Position numbers and translations under genes: made by a program. The notes beneath the pieces are model-generated. The model saw only the letters and a list, made by a program, of their open reading frames with translations, ran no database searches and had not been told where the DNA came from. From positions 11,634,709-11,698,708 of the forward strand of contig CM057003.1 of NCBI GenBank assembly GCA_029891345.1: 64,000 nt of DNA. The letters are read 5' to 3'. Position 1 is the first letter of the stretch. Each line of letters opens with the position of its first letter. This document shows, one piece after another, positions 34,903 through 45,683 of this stretch. Origin of the DNA: Dryococelus australis (Eukaryota; Arthropoda; Insecta; Phasmatodea; Phasmatidae).

Positions 34903-35156
34903 GGGTGAAGAATGAAGAGATTTGGGCGTCTCTCAACAGCGAGGTCTTGGGAGTTGATGAAGGTGATTGAAGTGAATATGGAGTGGCGCCGGAATGAAGG
35001 GGCTGGGGAAACGGAGATCCCCGAGAAAAACAGGCCGACCAACGGCATCGTCCGGCACGGATCCCACTTGCGAAAATCCGGTGACCCGGGCCGGGTATTG
35101 AACCCGGCTCGCCTTGGTGGGAGGCGAGCGTGCTAATCTCTCAGCCACCGCGGCCC
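34903..35156 (-). mobile_element. SINE D, near full length
   Basis: On the minus strand the head 'gggccgcggtggctgagaga' and B box GGGTTCAATACCC are readable, followed by the body and 3' 'caagacctcgctgttgagag'. This copy belongs to the subgroup with a 'ggcTGAGAGATTAGC' A-box region, like 53979-54206. Confidence 0.88.
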
Positions 35157-35194
35157 CTACCTACCTTAGGAGTATTTATTTTTCGCGTTTTATT

Positions 35195-35335
35195 CCCCGA
35201 AGCGCGGGTGCTATAAGGGCTAAACTGACACGCGTATCAAGTGCGCCATCGCCGTTACGTGCAAGGCCCTGGACTAGCGTGCAAGTGTTCTCGTCGCGGT
35301 GCATGCATCTATGGGACTTTAAACGGTAAACCTGT
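35195..35335 (+). repeat. Dispersed repeat G
   Basis: Contains 'caagtgcgccatcgccgtta', 'caaggccctggactagcgtg', 'gttctcgtcg' and 'ctatgggactttaaacggta', matching 52395-52930 and 59805-60110. Confidence 0.6.
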
Positions 35336-35526
35336 CATTTAATTGTTGGAAATGTAGATATGTGTTTCGTTCGACATGGTATACTGAGGGTACCAAGACG
35401 TTAAACCGTGAATTAAAACTAAACGAATGCATTTTTCTTGGACAGCGAGTGTGTGGGATGCGATGGCAGTGACCCTTGATCGACCGTCAACGGGATGCGC
35501 GTTGCCCTCGGGCGGGTGGAGGAGGG

Positions 35527-35550
35527 GGGTGTGTGTGTGTGTGTGTGTGT
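35527..35550. repeat. (GT)n microsatellite
   Basis: Twelve GT units in a locally G-rich tract. Confidence 0.93.
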
Positions 35551-35811
35551 TGGAGGTGGATGACAACACCCCCCCGGGGAGAGAATGGTCTCGCGGTGTA
35601 GGTTCCCGAAGTTGTCGTCGTCGTGGCAGCCGGGGCGGCTAATTGCGGAACCTCGCAGCGAACGACGAGATCAGTGGGGGGGCTTCTTCCGCCGTAGCAG
35701 TGCGACCCTATTCCCACACGTCGCCGACAAAACACCTGGCTGTCTGTCGCCAGGCAACGTCACACACACGCACACAGACTAGTGCCGTTTAACATCCGTG
35801 CGGGCCAGCTA

Positions 35812-36208
35812 AAGGTAAATCAACCTTAGAAAAATGTCACTGCCCTGCCTGCATATATTTTAACTAGCGCACTGAGTGACATTAGTCCAGTAAAGTTGGT
35901 AACAATGCGTGGGAAGAAGTTCCGTATCTTAAGGTCTAATAAAAAGTGTTATATAACCACTTATGATAACTTAAATTATTGCTTTTGTTTCCGGTTTTTT
36001 TTATGAATCGAAGAGTAAAAATTATCAGATTTGTCAAATATTTACTTTTCTAATAATTTCACGGTTTCACTTGACCGACACATGAATAAAGTTATGAGAC
36101 CCATGATAATGCTAATCTTATATAAGGCGGAAGACTACACAACGTACTACATGCAAATAGATCGTAAGCAGGACTTTTAAAAGTGCTCACTTTATCGTGA
36201 ATAGCCTA
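35812..36208 (+). mobile_element. CACGG MITE, core-3, left end deleted
   Basis: Enters core-3 at 'aaatcaaccttagaaaaatg', so most of the left terminal repeat is missing. The rest, to the right end 'ctcactttatcgtgaatagc', is intact and followed by TA. Confidence 0.8.
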
Positions 36209-36300
36209 TACTCGAGCCGACCGCCGAGCAGCATCTACGTCCTCAGCAAATATTACAAACTTGCAATGATTAATAAACATACGTACATATCTGTATTAGA

Positions 36301-36350
36301 GGGCCGCGGTGGTGTAGTGGTTAGACTACTCGCCTCCCACCATGGCGAAA
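36301..36350 (+). mobile_element. SINE D head only
   Basis: 'gggccgcggtggtgtagtgg' and 'gactactcgcctcccacca' match the first 45 bp of SINE D exactly. The sequence then changes abruptly to unrelated DNA, so the B box and body are absent. Confidence 0.75.
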
Positions 36351-36492
36351 CTTCACTCACTCAGGGTCCAGAGGTTATCGTGACCTAAGTAGGCAATCCC
36401 CGACCTTGCGGAAGGTGTTGCTCACATCACACATTTCGTCATAACACGAGAGTCTAGGTCCTTCCAGCACGAGCCACTCAGGCCGCTGGCTC

Positions 36493-37200
36493 TAGTGTAT
36501 TCTCGGTTTCTTCACAGTTTTTGAAACAAACATTCGAAAAATCACCCCATGTATTACGTGTTTTGTTGTTTCCTAAATATGTCAAGTATCACAAGGCAAT
36601 ATTATTAAGCTTCTTTTAACATAAAAGTATTTCATCTTTGGTTAGATTGAACGTCTTGTTACATTTCATCAATAAGTTAAAGTATTTTGCTATAATAAAT
36701 ATTAATAAAACCAGAGGGAAAATAGTGCGTTTTTAAAGCCTAGTAAGTAATAATTAACCTGCACGATATTATTGAACTTAGTGTGCACTAATGCGGTGCG
36801 TTGGCCCTTTGGTGTAATTTTCTTGTTTGCATGAGTAGTGGTAGTGAAATTTCGCGAAATGATTTCAAGACAAGTTATATTTCAAAACACTGTATGGTCG
36901 TTTACCTATCTTGATTGGCTGATTCACTTTTTGACACGTGTTAACTGTCTGCACGCGAATCACGCAGGAGCCGCGCCGACCTTGCCAAATTCTGAGTGGC
37001 CCAGTCAAGCATACAAAATACCCTTTTAAGCAGACAGCAACCAATGACAGTAGACAAACTACTGTTGGATACTTATAGTAATGAAGTCTACCCTGTACTT
37101 TTTTTTTTCTTCGCGAAAAATCACTAGCCCTATGAGGCATGAGGCAAAGGAATAGCATGAAAGTTGCAGTTTAGTAGAGCTTCAGAAAAGTTGGAAGTTG
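36493..37200 (+). mobile_element. Family B MITE interrupted by hAT C
   Basis: The left part runs from TAGTGTATTCTCGGTTTCTT to 'tcttgtttgcatgag' and the right part resumes at 'gcatgaggcaaaggaatag'. The roughly 7-bp overlap 'gcatgag' is the target duplication of the inserted hAT-type element. The right terminal repeat of B is degraded. Confidence 0.8.
36836..37132 (+). mobile_element. hAT-type MITE C inside family B
   Basis: Ends TAGTGGTAGTGAAATTTCGC and the inverse of TAGGGCTAGTGATTTTTCGC match over 18 of 20 bases. The inner block 'cagcaaccaatgacagtaga' then 'actgttggatactt' matches 30646-30932. The surrounding B sequence repeats 'gcatgag' at the two junctions. Confidence 0.8.
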
Positions 37201-37526
37201 GAAGCTGGAAACGGGGGAGAAGACGAACCGTCTGTTACAATACTACATATATATGTATGTATGTATTTGGTATTTAATATATATATATAGTTTTAAAGAA
37301 ATTCTTATGGGTATCGTGATCGGTAAACACATTCACGCCCGTGTGGTGAGGAAGCCCAGCCAATCTTAACTACCGGCAAAACTGAACAGAACATATTTCT
37401 TAGTTTCAAAATGGTTTCCATCAAAGCGCTCGTCAGAAGGTCCCATCTTCCAAAACATTTCTTTACCAGACAAAGAAGTTTCGTTTTGTACAATAAAAGT
37501 ACAAACAATCACTAGAAATGTGTGTG

Positions 37527-37532
<6 letters not shown>

Positions 37533-37573
<41 letters not shown>
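37533..37573. repeat. (TA)n microsatellite
   Basis: About 20 TA units. A weaker ATAT/GTAT run lies at about 37244-37290. Confidence 0.95.
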
Positions 37574-37575
<2 letters not shown>

Positions 37576-38744
37576 ATGGCAGCTCTTGAATACGTCTACC
37601 TACACTGCATATTTTAGTGCGTAGTAGTCTAAATGTACTATCTGGTCACATTTGTCATTCAGTCCCAGTATACACTATCGTATGTATAAAGAAAAGGAAG
37701 GTTATTTTTGGCTCTTATTGTACACTGCGGGGCTCAGTAACCCGCGATACTGTTGTTGTGACTGATGAAAGGTTGTTATTTCTATAGCCTGCAGATGATT
37801 GGTTGTGATAACGTAATAAATGTTGTGTCGGCTCAAGTATACAGCTCGCATCAAAAATGTATTATTTGCAACAACTGAAAACTAAAATTAATTCGTGTCT
37901 AAGTTTTCAAGTGGACCACGTTAAGCGGAAAACGTATTCACGTCTCCCCGGCGAGTTGCCGTGAGTCGAGGTGTTGGGAACCACACGGCAAGTACGGTAA
38001 AGAGACGAAGCTCAATGCTATTTTGGTCGGCCGTTATTTTTCTTTATTAGGTAGAATTTTGTGCCAAACGTACAACTCTTAAACATAATTATTTCAATTT
38101 TCAGACAGACGTTTTAGTTAGTTACTGCTAATAACAATTTGGTAAAAATGTTATAGTTAAATGCTGTATTTACAAACGGTAAAATGGAACTAAGTGTGTG
38201 TTTAACAATATATGGTAGAAAATACCTAGGTTGGCTACACTGTTAACTGCACAATCGTTTATTAAGATGCTAATAAATTGTACATATTTATTTATTTTAG
38301 AAAGGCATTGTTGCTGATATCAATAACTCTTGTACCGTTTATTCTAAGGCAATCGGCTTTTTTAAATTTAATAAAGTTAGATTATTCCAATTTCTGCAAT
38401 TGGTTGCAAACATATACTCCACCTTCTCCAGCAACGAACATAACAACGGAATCAAAACAAGTGAACAATTCAACGCTCGGGCGCTGACAGTGCGTGCCTA
38501 CATAAAAATTATATATTTTATGAATGATAATGAGAATAATTAAACTTAATTTACTTGTGACTTAAGTATATTTAAAAATAAAAATTATATTGTATATAAA
38601 ATTTACAGCTTTCTTTATTAGGGAGAATTATTTTCATTTTTTTTCAACTGTTAGTGAAGTCATTCTACCTAATAATTTAGTGGTCCACGAAATACCTATA
38701 GAGCTTCGGCCTCCTGTTAGGAATGACAACCGTACATTCAGGTA
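37574..38744. other. Unassigned spacer
   Basis: No gene or shared repeat recognised in about 1.2 kb of AT-rich sequence. Confidence 0.5.
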
Positions 38745-38984
38745 TAGGCTGTTCACAGTGAAGTGAGCACTTTTTAAGACTCTCCCAACAGGCGTTAACC
38801 ACTAATAAATATATATATAATTGCAGCCACGGCCATTAAATTTAGAGGGTGGTGAAATGTAAACACTGTGTTTATTGGTCGCATAGCAATGTTTATATTA
38901 AAAAGCAGCAGGAAGACGGAAAATGGTTGAAATGAAATATTTAGAAGGGCCTTAAAAAGTGCTCGCTTTACCGTGAATAGCCTA
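38745..38984 (-). mobile_element. CACGG MITE, diverged core-1 reversed
   Basis: 240 bp from TAGGCTGTTCACAGTGAAGT to the inverse ending GTGAATAGCCTA, TA on both sides. The interior 'aaacactgtgtttattggtc' then 'catagcaatgtttatatt' is a diverged reversed core-1. It pairs most closely with 44166-44391, so these two may form a subfamily. Confidence 0.82.
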
Positions 38985-39377
38985 TAAGCAACGGGTGACG
39001 ACGTAGGCAACGCGCGCGAGAGTATAGGGACAGCACTTGGCTACGGCCCATTCACAAATCTCCGGGACGCTAATGACCGGAAGGCGGTTTTTTTTATCTG
39101 TCGGCTAGAATAGTCGCTCGCTCGATACGAGGCGGGAGTGGTCCAAGACCTGCATCGCCTTGGGAGCTCGAACAGGGTGTCTGGGTCCTCGTGGTGAGGC
39201 TGGGGGAGGTGTCCTGGGCTTCCGCTCCACTCGACCTTGTGGACCGCAGCTTCCGCCGAACACGCCGTGATTCCCCCCTCCCTCTTTCACAATCCCATGA
39301 CCTCTTCCTCCGACGGGTGCACTCAATAACATATTGACCTTTCCAATTTTTTTTTGTGTTGGACGCAAATTTACGTA
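38985..39377. other. Unassigned spacer, GC-rich centre
   Basis: About 39110-39300 is GC-rich, with a 94-codon minus-strand frame that I cannot relate to any family. Confidence 0.4.
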
Positions 39378-39440
39378 TAGACTGTTCACGGTTAATTAAA
39401 CGATTTTGAAATCAACGTTTGAAAATCTCACTGTGCTGTT
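39378..39440 (+). mobile_element. CACGG MITE left-end fragment
   Basis: TAGACTGTTCACGGTTAATT followed by core-3-like 'gaaatcaacgtttgaaaatc'. It ends at a TA where the next CACGG element begins, so it is the host of that insertion or was truncated by it. Confidence 0.6.
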
Positions 39441-39441
39441 A

Positions 39442-39866
39442 TAGGTTGTTCACGGTAAAATGAGCACTTTTGAAAGCCCTGCCTAAGATCTACTTGTATG
39501 CACGTTGTGTAGTCTTCCGCCTTATGTGAAATTAACATTGCCATGGGCCTCATCACTTTATTCATGCATCGGTCAAGCGAAACTGTGAAATAATTAGGAA
39601 AGTAAATATTTTACACATCTGCTCATTGTTTGCTCTTTGGTCCATTAAAGACACACAAAGCGAACGAAATAATTCGAGTAATCACAAATAGTTACCTAAC
39701 ACATTTTATTGGACGTTAATATATGGAACTACTTTCCATTTATCGTTACCAACTTTACTGGGCGAATGTCATTCAGTGTATCCATTAAAATATACGCAGG
39801 CAGGGGCAGTGATTTTTTTTTGCTAAGATTCATTTCCAAAGTGCTCACTTTACCGTGAATATCCTG
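39442..39866 (-). mobile_element. CACGG MITE, core-3 reversed, complete
   Basis: 425 bp, TAGGTTGTTCACGGTAAAAT to an inverse end 'tttaccgtgaatatcctg'. All core-3 landmarks are present in reverse order. It is inserted directly after a fragment of another CACGG element. Confidence 0.86.
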
Positions 39867-40164
39867 CACGAATCGCGGCATCGGCTCTGAGCGGGCAGCT
39901 CACACCCACAAAATGGCACACGCACGCACGTAACCAGCAATGAAAGAAAACGAGAAGGCGGCCCGGGACAATGGCGGCTGCCCGCGGGGCATTGTGATTG
40001 ATACGTACGTACTTGAGGTCGCGGCTTCAATTGCTTACTGGCGGCGGCTGTAATGACCGCCTAACGCGAAATGATGCCGAGCTCAGCCTGGCTTGGGGGA
40101 CTGCTGACATGCCCATACCCGCGAGGGATGGCCCGAGGAATAACCTCGCATACCGAGGCTATTA

Positions 40165-40375
40165 GGGACCGCGGTGGTGTGTAGCGGTTAGACTACTCGC
40201 CTCCCACCCGGGCGAACCGGGTTCGATTCCCGAATTTTCGCTTGTGGGATTCGTGCCGGTCGGTGCCGCTGTTCGTTGGGTTTTCTCGGTGATCCTGTTC
40301 CCCCCGCTGCTGCATTCCGACCCTCAAGACCCTGGTATTAAGATCAGCCCACACCTCTCCACCTCCACTGTATGT
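40165..40375 (+). mobile_element. SINE D
   Basis: Head 'gggaccgcggtggtgtgtag' with B box GGTTCGATTCCC intact. A short deletion follows ('cccgaattttcgcttgtggg'), then the body and a shortened 3' end 'ctcaagaccctggtattaag'. Confidence 0.87.
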
Positions 40376-40408
40376 AGAGATGTCTGATAAATCACAATCT
40401 GCTACTTT

Positions 40409-40468
40409 GTCACAGATATTTCGTTGTCACAGGTAAATCTGTGACGAAGTCATTGAAATATCTGTTAC
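40409..40468. repeat. 60-bp nested hairpin
   Basis: Outer arms GTCACAGATATTTC and GAAATATCTGTTAC pair at 13 of 14 positions, and inner arms GTCACAG and CTGTGAC pair perfectly around a 6-base loop. 'tcacag' recurs several more times up to about 40520. Purpose unknown. It could be the centre of an eroded fold-back element. Confidence 0.7.
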
Positions 40469-40520
40469 TGAGATATCGCATAGTAACAGGTTCACAGCTT
40501 GCTAACGAATTGTCACAAAG

Positions 40521-41072
40521 AGATGGCGGCTGAGAGCTTTTATACAAACTATTTAATAATTAACCATAGTTCCTGATTAAAACAGTAATAAATCCCTTCA
40601 CATGAATTCATTTAATTTTTTATTTTTTTTGTGTTTGCTCCAGCCTACTGTATTTACATAGTTCACAATATATTGGGTGCTAATAAATAGAACATAATTA
40701 ATTTAATTTATACTGTTATGTAATTTTTGGTAAATACAACTTTACATGACACCGTTAAATGCCTGATCTGGCCCTTCCCTCTTTATAATTGGATATTTTA
40801 TTTTAATTATCACTATCTGGTGTTTTGAGGATCGGACGTGTAGTTATTTAGCGACGAAAAATTACCACGGAAAATGACAAAATTCCGCAAAAGAAAACTT
40901 TATTATAAATTTTACTTAAATACACATGTTTCCAAATCAACGCTGGCAATACAATTATCAGCACTTACATTTCTGCCTTTATCCTTTAAACATACACACA
41001 CAAACACACACATAAGCACACATTTTGGTTACTGTGACATAACCGCAAATATAAGTAATAGATATTTGTGTG
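40521..41072. other. Unassigned AT-rich spacer
   Basis: No gene or shared repeat seen. A short CA-rich tract lies near 40990-41020. Confidence 0.5.
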
Positions 41073-41605
41073 TTAAGCTTGACTCACAACCATCCGTCGC
41101 TTCCGCCAGTAGCCCGTCCGTCGATTTTTTCGTCCGTCAATTGAAAGCTACTCACAACAGTCCGTCGTATCGATCCGTCAGTCCAAAACATTTTCAGTGT
41201 AACAATCCATCAACACTAAGTTTCTCGCGCACAGACAAATGTTTTTAATAAATGTAATAAATATATTCTCTTTCCTAACGTAATTTATCAGCATTTCCTT
41301 CGAAAACCTACAAGTCATCTTCAGTTCAATTCAAAGGCGAAAAGTAAAAACTTCACTGCCTTGTGTATTTAATAAGAAAAATATTCAGACAATAATCAAG
41401 TGACTGTTTTCCGACAGCCATGTTCAAGGAACGACATTACAAGGCGGTGGCCCGTCCATCCGTCCGTCGAAAGTTAACGTTTGAGATATATTTGACGGAT
41501 TGACGGATAGAAAAAAAAAGTTGCCCTGCGATTAGTCGAAGATCACGTGACCGACGGACGGACGGGCGACTGACGGATGAAACAGATGGTTGAGTCCAAC
41601 TTTAA
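41073..41605 (+). mobile_element. TTAA-flanked non-autonomous element E (copy 2)
   Basis: 533 bp bounded by TTAA on both sides. Ends TTAAGCTTGACTCACAACCA and the inverse of TTAAAGTTGGACTCAACCAT are recognisably inverted, and CGTCCGTC/GACGGACG clusters sit just inside. The interior 'caaatgtttttaataaatgt' and 'tttcctaacgtaatttatca' matches copy 1 at 515-1060. Non-coding. Confidence 0.75.
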
Positions 41606-41671
41606 AGTAACAGTTGTCACGGATAATTGGAAATATCGGTTAAGCTCATCTCTCACTGTATCAGAGCATAG

Positions 41672-42010
41672 ACTAAAGATGAGGTAGGCCACTTATTCGT
41701 CTTCTGCGCATGTACCCAACATTGGACTACCCCAAAGGTACACAACTGGTCAACAATGATGAATGTATTTGCTTATATAAGAATTTTTAAATGACAAGCT
41801 CTATTATATTTAAAAAATACTTTTACCAATTTGAATTTAATCAAAACGCATTAAAAATTGCTTAGAGGAAGTACAAAGACATCTCAAAGCACTTGTCAAA
41901 TCCAATCCACGCCGTTTTCGTTAGTCGTAATGTCTGAAAAGCAGTTCAATGTTGGGACACGGAGATTGGTTGTGCGCAGCTAGCCAGATCGGTCATACCT
42001 CGTCTTTAGT
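41672..42010 (+). mobile_element. Element K (copy 1), TIR ACTAAAGAYGAGGTA
   Basis: Ends ACTAAAGATGAGGTAGGCC and the inverse of ACTAAAGACGAGGTATGACC match over most of 20 bases. Flanks GAGCATAG and ACGCATAT share GCATA, possibly a decayed 8-bp duplication. The interior 'gaggaagtacaaagacatct' is shared with copy 2. No coding capacity. Confidence 0.65.
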
Positions 42011-42365
42011 ACGCATATCTGAGGGAGTGTCCTTAGTCGCCGCTAGGAGCGCTTGCCGCTCCTCCCGGACTCTTGCGCAACATCTCCGGCGCAGACGCAG
42101 TTGGTGCCCCCTGGCTGTCTCACGATGATGCAGAAGAGGGGGTGCGAATTCGGTCCGCAGTTTCTCCGCGGGCGAAGCGAACAGATGGCGTGGTTCGGAT
42201 TCCTGCCTGTGGCGCAACTCCGACGGCACCGCGCGCCAATTCTGGTCACGCAGCCCCCCCCCCCCCCACTTCTATCACTGACTCCTTCACGACCAGCGCA
42301 GCACGAAGTGAAAGAGATACGGCTCGCAGCTAGCTCGGTGCGTAAATTACAGGGCGAAGCCATGT
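42011..42365. other. GC-rich spacer between two K elements
   Basis: GC-rich, with a run of about 15 C and ORFs of 78 to 106 codons open in at least four frames on both strands. That pattern is typical of base composition rather than coding. It is bounded on both sides by K ends, so it may have been carried between them, but this is speculative. Confidence 0.4.
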
Positions 42366-43226
42366 ACTAAAGATGAGGTAGACCGGCTGTCGCCCAGCAC
42401 TCACATACGTCGCACAGACACAACTGTCAAAGTCACGTGATCAACAGTGCTTGTTTATGTCTTAACTAGCGACCCGCCCCGGCTTTGCTCGGATGTAATT
42501 TACAACTATGGCGTTGTTTATGTTTGCAGCAAGAATACATATACACGAAATGCGTAAGTCAACTAACATAGTATTGATACTGTGTTGTGTTCGTAAGTGA
42601 ACTAATTTGATTCAAATTTTAAATGCAAAAATGGTTACTGCGGGTCATCCTTAAAAGATAAACATATGCTGTCGCGGACGTTTTTGTACACCTTTTTAAG
42701 ATCTATATTTCTGTAGTACATTAATCTGGTTTATCTCTTATGGTTTAAGTCAGCGCAAGCCATGCAAGCGCCCGAAAAGCGGCTTTTTTCCGACTTTATT
42801 ATAAAACGATGACTTTTCAGTACTATCTGTACATTAAATACTGACGCATTATATACCAAAAACCTGCATCAAGAAATTCTCTAAATGACGGTGAAAACCG
42901 CATCAAAATCCATTAAATAATTTAGAAGCCTTGGCCGAATACATAGACACACGCGGCTGGACGACTTTGTTTTATTCTATGTATGGGTTCTCAAGAGATG
43001 GCTCATTTTATACGAATAAATCACACATGCTCATTTCAATGTAATCTAATTTCATTGTAATTTGGGTAGAGGAAGTATTTAAACATCTCGAAGAACTTGT
43101 TTACTTAAACGGTGGTCCAGCCTCATACCCCATCCACGTAGTTTAGGCAGAAAAACAGCCCGATATTGGGTCACGGAGACTGGGCATTGTGCATCTTGGC
43201 CGCGCAATCTTACCTCAGTTTTTTCT
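42366..43226 (+). mobile_element. Element K (copy 2), interrupted
   Basis: Left end ACTAAAGATGAGGTAGACC is intact. The right end (ttacctcagttttttct) is diverged. The part after the insert, 'gaggaagtatttaaacatct' then 'gatattgggtcacggagact', aligns with copy 1. A 510-bp unrelated unit sits inside. Confidence 0.55.
42474..42984 (+). mobile_element. LINE/SINE-like unit with 'ctagcgacccgccccggctt' start
   Basis: Begins 'aactagcgacccgccccggc' and ends 'cgactttgttttattctatg'. Near the end it carries 'aaaccgcatcaaaatccatt' and 'cgaatacatagacacacgcg'. This start-and-end pattern is a common arthropod short retroelement motif, known to me in general. No reverse transcriptase frame is present. Confidence 0.5.
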
Positions 43227-44165
43227 CCACGGGTGAAGCGCTATGCTGCAGGTTATTCCAGTTACAATCTACAGAACGGACACCTGCTGTGTTGTTAGTA
43301 CTTGCAATAGCGGTAAGTTATTAAACTAAATATTTTTCGAACATAGGAGCAGATGAAGAAAGTACACTAGCAAATGGCAATGTTGACAGAAGGAAACAGT
43401 GCTTGTGTTGTTTGACTAGACAGTGCGTTATAGCTGGAGTAAAGTGTTTGTGCGCCTGCTATTTTAGTCAAGAAATATTGCGAGTGTCCGTTTGTCAATG
43501 TTACTTCAATGTACGTGGAGTTGTGTATTGATGTTTGTCTTTTAACAGATACGATTCTGACTTTGTAGGCGGCGGCGTTTTTCCTGGCTGCAAACGTTCA
43601 GTTTTAAACAGTTAACTGTTTTTGAGAAGAATTTTTTTTTTTCAAAATATATATTGTGTAGCACTTTTATGAGTTTGAATTGTTTCACTTTGTTAAGATC
43701 CTCTATTTTACCTTTTGAACTTTGTAAATGTTTTTATACGGTGAGAAGTAAAACACAGAGGATGGCATTAAAGATATACATAAAAACAAGCCAAGACCAG
43801 ATGTTGTCAACAAATACGTAAAGCATTAAAAAAAAAAACGATGAACGCACGAGCAACAAAGAACAAAATCTAAAATGCCGGACGAATACAATGCACACAA
43901 ACACTGCTACGGAGACAAGTGTGACGTCACAACGGGAGACAGCACGGGAAAACACGCAGCGACTTTTCGGTAACCGGCGTATATCTGTTCCCGTCTTCAG
44001 GAGAACTGTTTTCATCCCCTGTGTTATTCTTGGTGACCCCGGAGTACTGTTGCTGTTGGGTAGCATTTATTGAAAACACGCCCAGGTGAGCACTGAGCCA
44101 ATGCTAGACCTGTAAGAAAACAAGTACCGAATGCCGTGCCACCTAGTCTGCGGTCAAACTGGCTA
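43227..44165. other. Unassigned spacer
   Basis: No gene or shared repeat recognised. A 110-codon minus-strand frame (43734-44066) is rich in hydrophobic residues but has no recognisable family. Confidence 0.42.
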
Positions 44166-44391
44166 TAGTCTGTTCACGGTAAAGTGAGAACTTTTTAAAG
44201 CCCTCCCCCTAATAAATGTATTCTATTGCAGCCTCAGGCATAAACTTTCGAGAGTGATTAAATGTATATGCTCTGTTTATTTGTCTCATAACAAAGTTTA
44301 TTTCAAAAAGTGACGGAAAGATAGAAACTGACTGAAATGAAAAATTTAGCAGGGCCTTAAAAAGTGCTCACATTACCGTGAATAGCCTCTA
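44166..44391 (-). mobile_element. CACGG MITE, diverged core-1 reversed
   Basis: TAGTCTGTTCACGGTAAAGT to 'cattaccgtgaatagcctct'. The interior 'tgcagcctcaggcataaact' and 'gaaactgactgaaatgaaaa' groups it with 38745-38984. Confidence 0.82.
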
Positions 44392-44611
44392 CATAGTGGG
44401 GCAACTGCCAATGAACAAATAGCTGAGGCTCGACATTACATAGAACACTGGAGTCTATGATACAGGTAGTTTAAAACGCGAAATTTTCCTGTCCCCAGCA
44501 ATGACGTATGCCGGAAGTGATATTTCCTCTAATAAAAAAAACTGCATTTTTAATTACACTGTGGTCACCTGTTTATCGCGATAAGCTAAGATAGACTTCG
44601 ATATGCTATCA

Positions 44612-44832
44612 GGGGCCGCTGTTGTATAGTGGTTAGACTACTCGCCTCTCACGTTGGAGAACCGGGTGCGATTCCCGGCGGAGTCGCCCCGGACAATGCC
44701 GCTGGTCAGCGGGTTTTCTCGGGGATCTGCCGTTTCCCCCACCCTTTCATTCCAGAGCTGCAACTCACTTACCTCGCCTAAACCTCATCGGCTCTCAATA
44801 CCTCGATGTTAAGAGCCATCCAAATCCCTCCA
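44612..44832 (+). mobile_element. SINE D
   Basis: Head 'ggggccgctgttgtatagtg', B box GGTGCGATTCCC (one change), a deletion of about 25 bp in the body, then 'gccgctggtcagcgggtttt' and 3' 'aatacctcgatgttaagagc'. Confidence 0.87.
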
Positions 44833-45683
44833 ATACACTCTAGCTTGTTTCGAATACTTATATATATGCGCATACCTCAAAATAATTAAGTTACAGCCAC
44901 GATATGCTGGCAGTCCTCTGTCTGTGCGCACTGTTCGGCTTGAGGAAGTGATCAGTCTCCACATTGACGGCATGCCCTCCACTAGGTCACACTCCATAGC
45001 ACGCCGCCAAATGGGCGTGTCCCATTTAACCCTGTTTGACGTAGTGTGGGTAAACTGCCGCCATCCCTACCGTTTCCAGAAAGTACAAGGCATTCAGCGA
45101 TACGTTATTTAATATTCTGTTTAGGTATATAGTGTCCTGTATATTTTCGACTTTATTTCTCATAAAGAATGACCTCCCTTTCTTCGGGCGTTTAATTTTC
45201 GAACCTAAGATCTCGAGTCGAATATGAGCTAATCTGAGACGCAGTTCCAGATTGTAATTTTTGCGGCTTAAGGTTTTCCTGCTGCCGTAAGCATGATGCC
45301 TGGAACTTTCATTTAGTGGGCGGCTCTTGGACGGCGGGCGCAAACTTGAGTCCAGTTGGTATCGTGGCACGGAAACGACTCATGTTACCACTCGATTGAA
45401 AGTCACGAGCGTTTAGAATTCTCGTGGTCTTAAAACTTTCACCTGCATTGTCCACCGAAGTGACAAGTTTGCGGAAGAAGCAAAATGAGCTGTCGGTGGA
45501 AAAACAGTACCCATTACGTTTAATGCATGTCCCGCGGATAACTTTTTTTTTTCTTCTCCCGCTCGCTTTACCGAGTGATGTGGCTGTTTGCTGTTTAACG
45601 TATACATATACGGTACATACATATTTGTCTTGGTTTTATTTTCTCGATGGTTCACGCTACGGGTAACAGCCATACTCGATGAC
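44833..45683. other. Unassigned spacer
   Basis: A 114-codon minus-strand frame (45026-45370) and shorter frames around 45413-45673 have no recognisable domain. No repeat match seen. Confidence 0.42.

Noticed and set aside
42043-42370. GC-rich ORFs of 78-106 codons
   Set aside because: Open in at least four frames on both strands and containing a long C run, which reflects composition rather than a gene.
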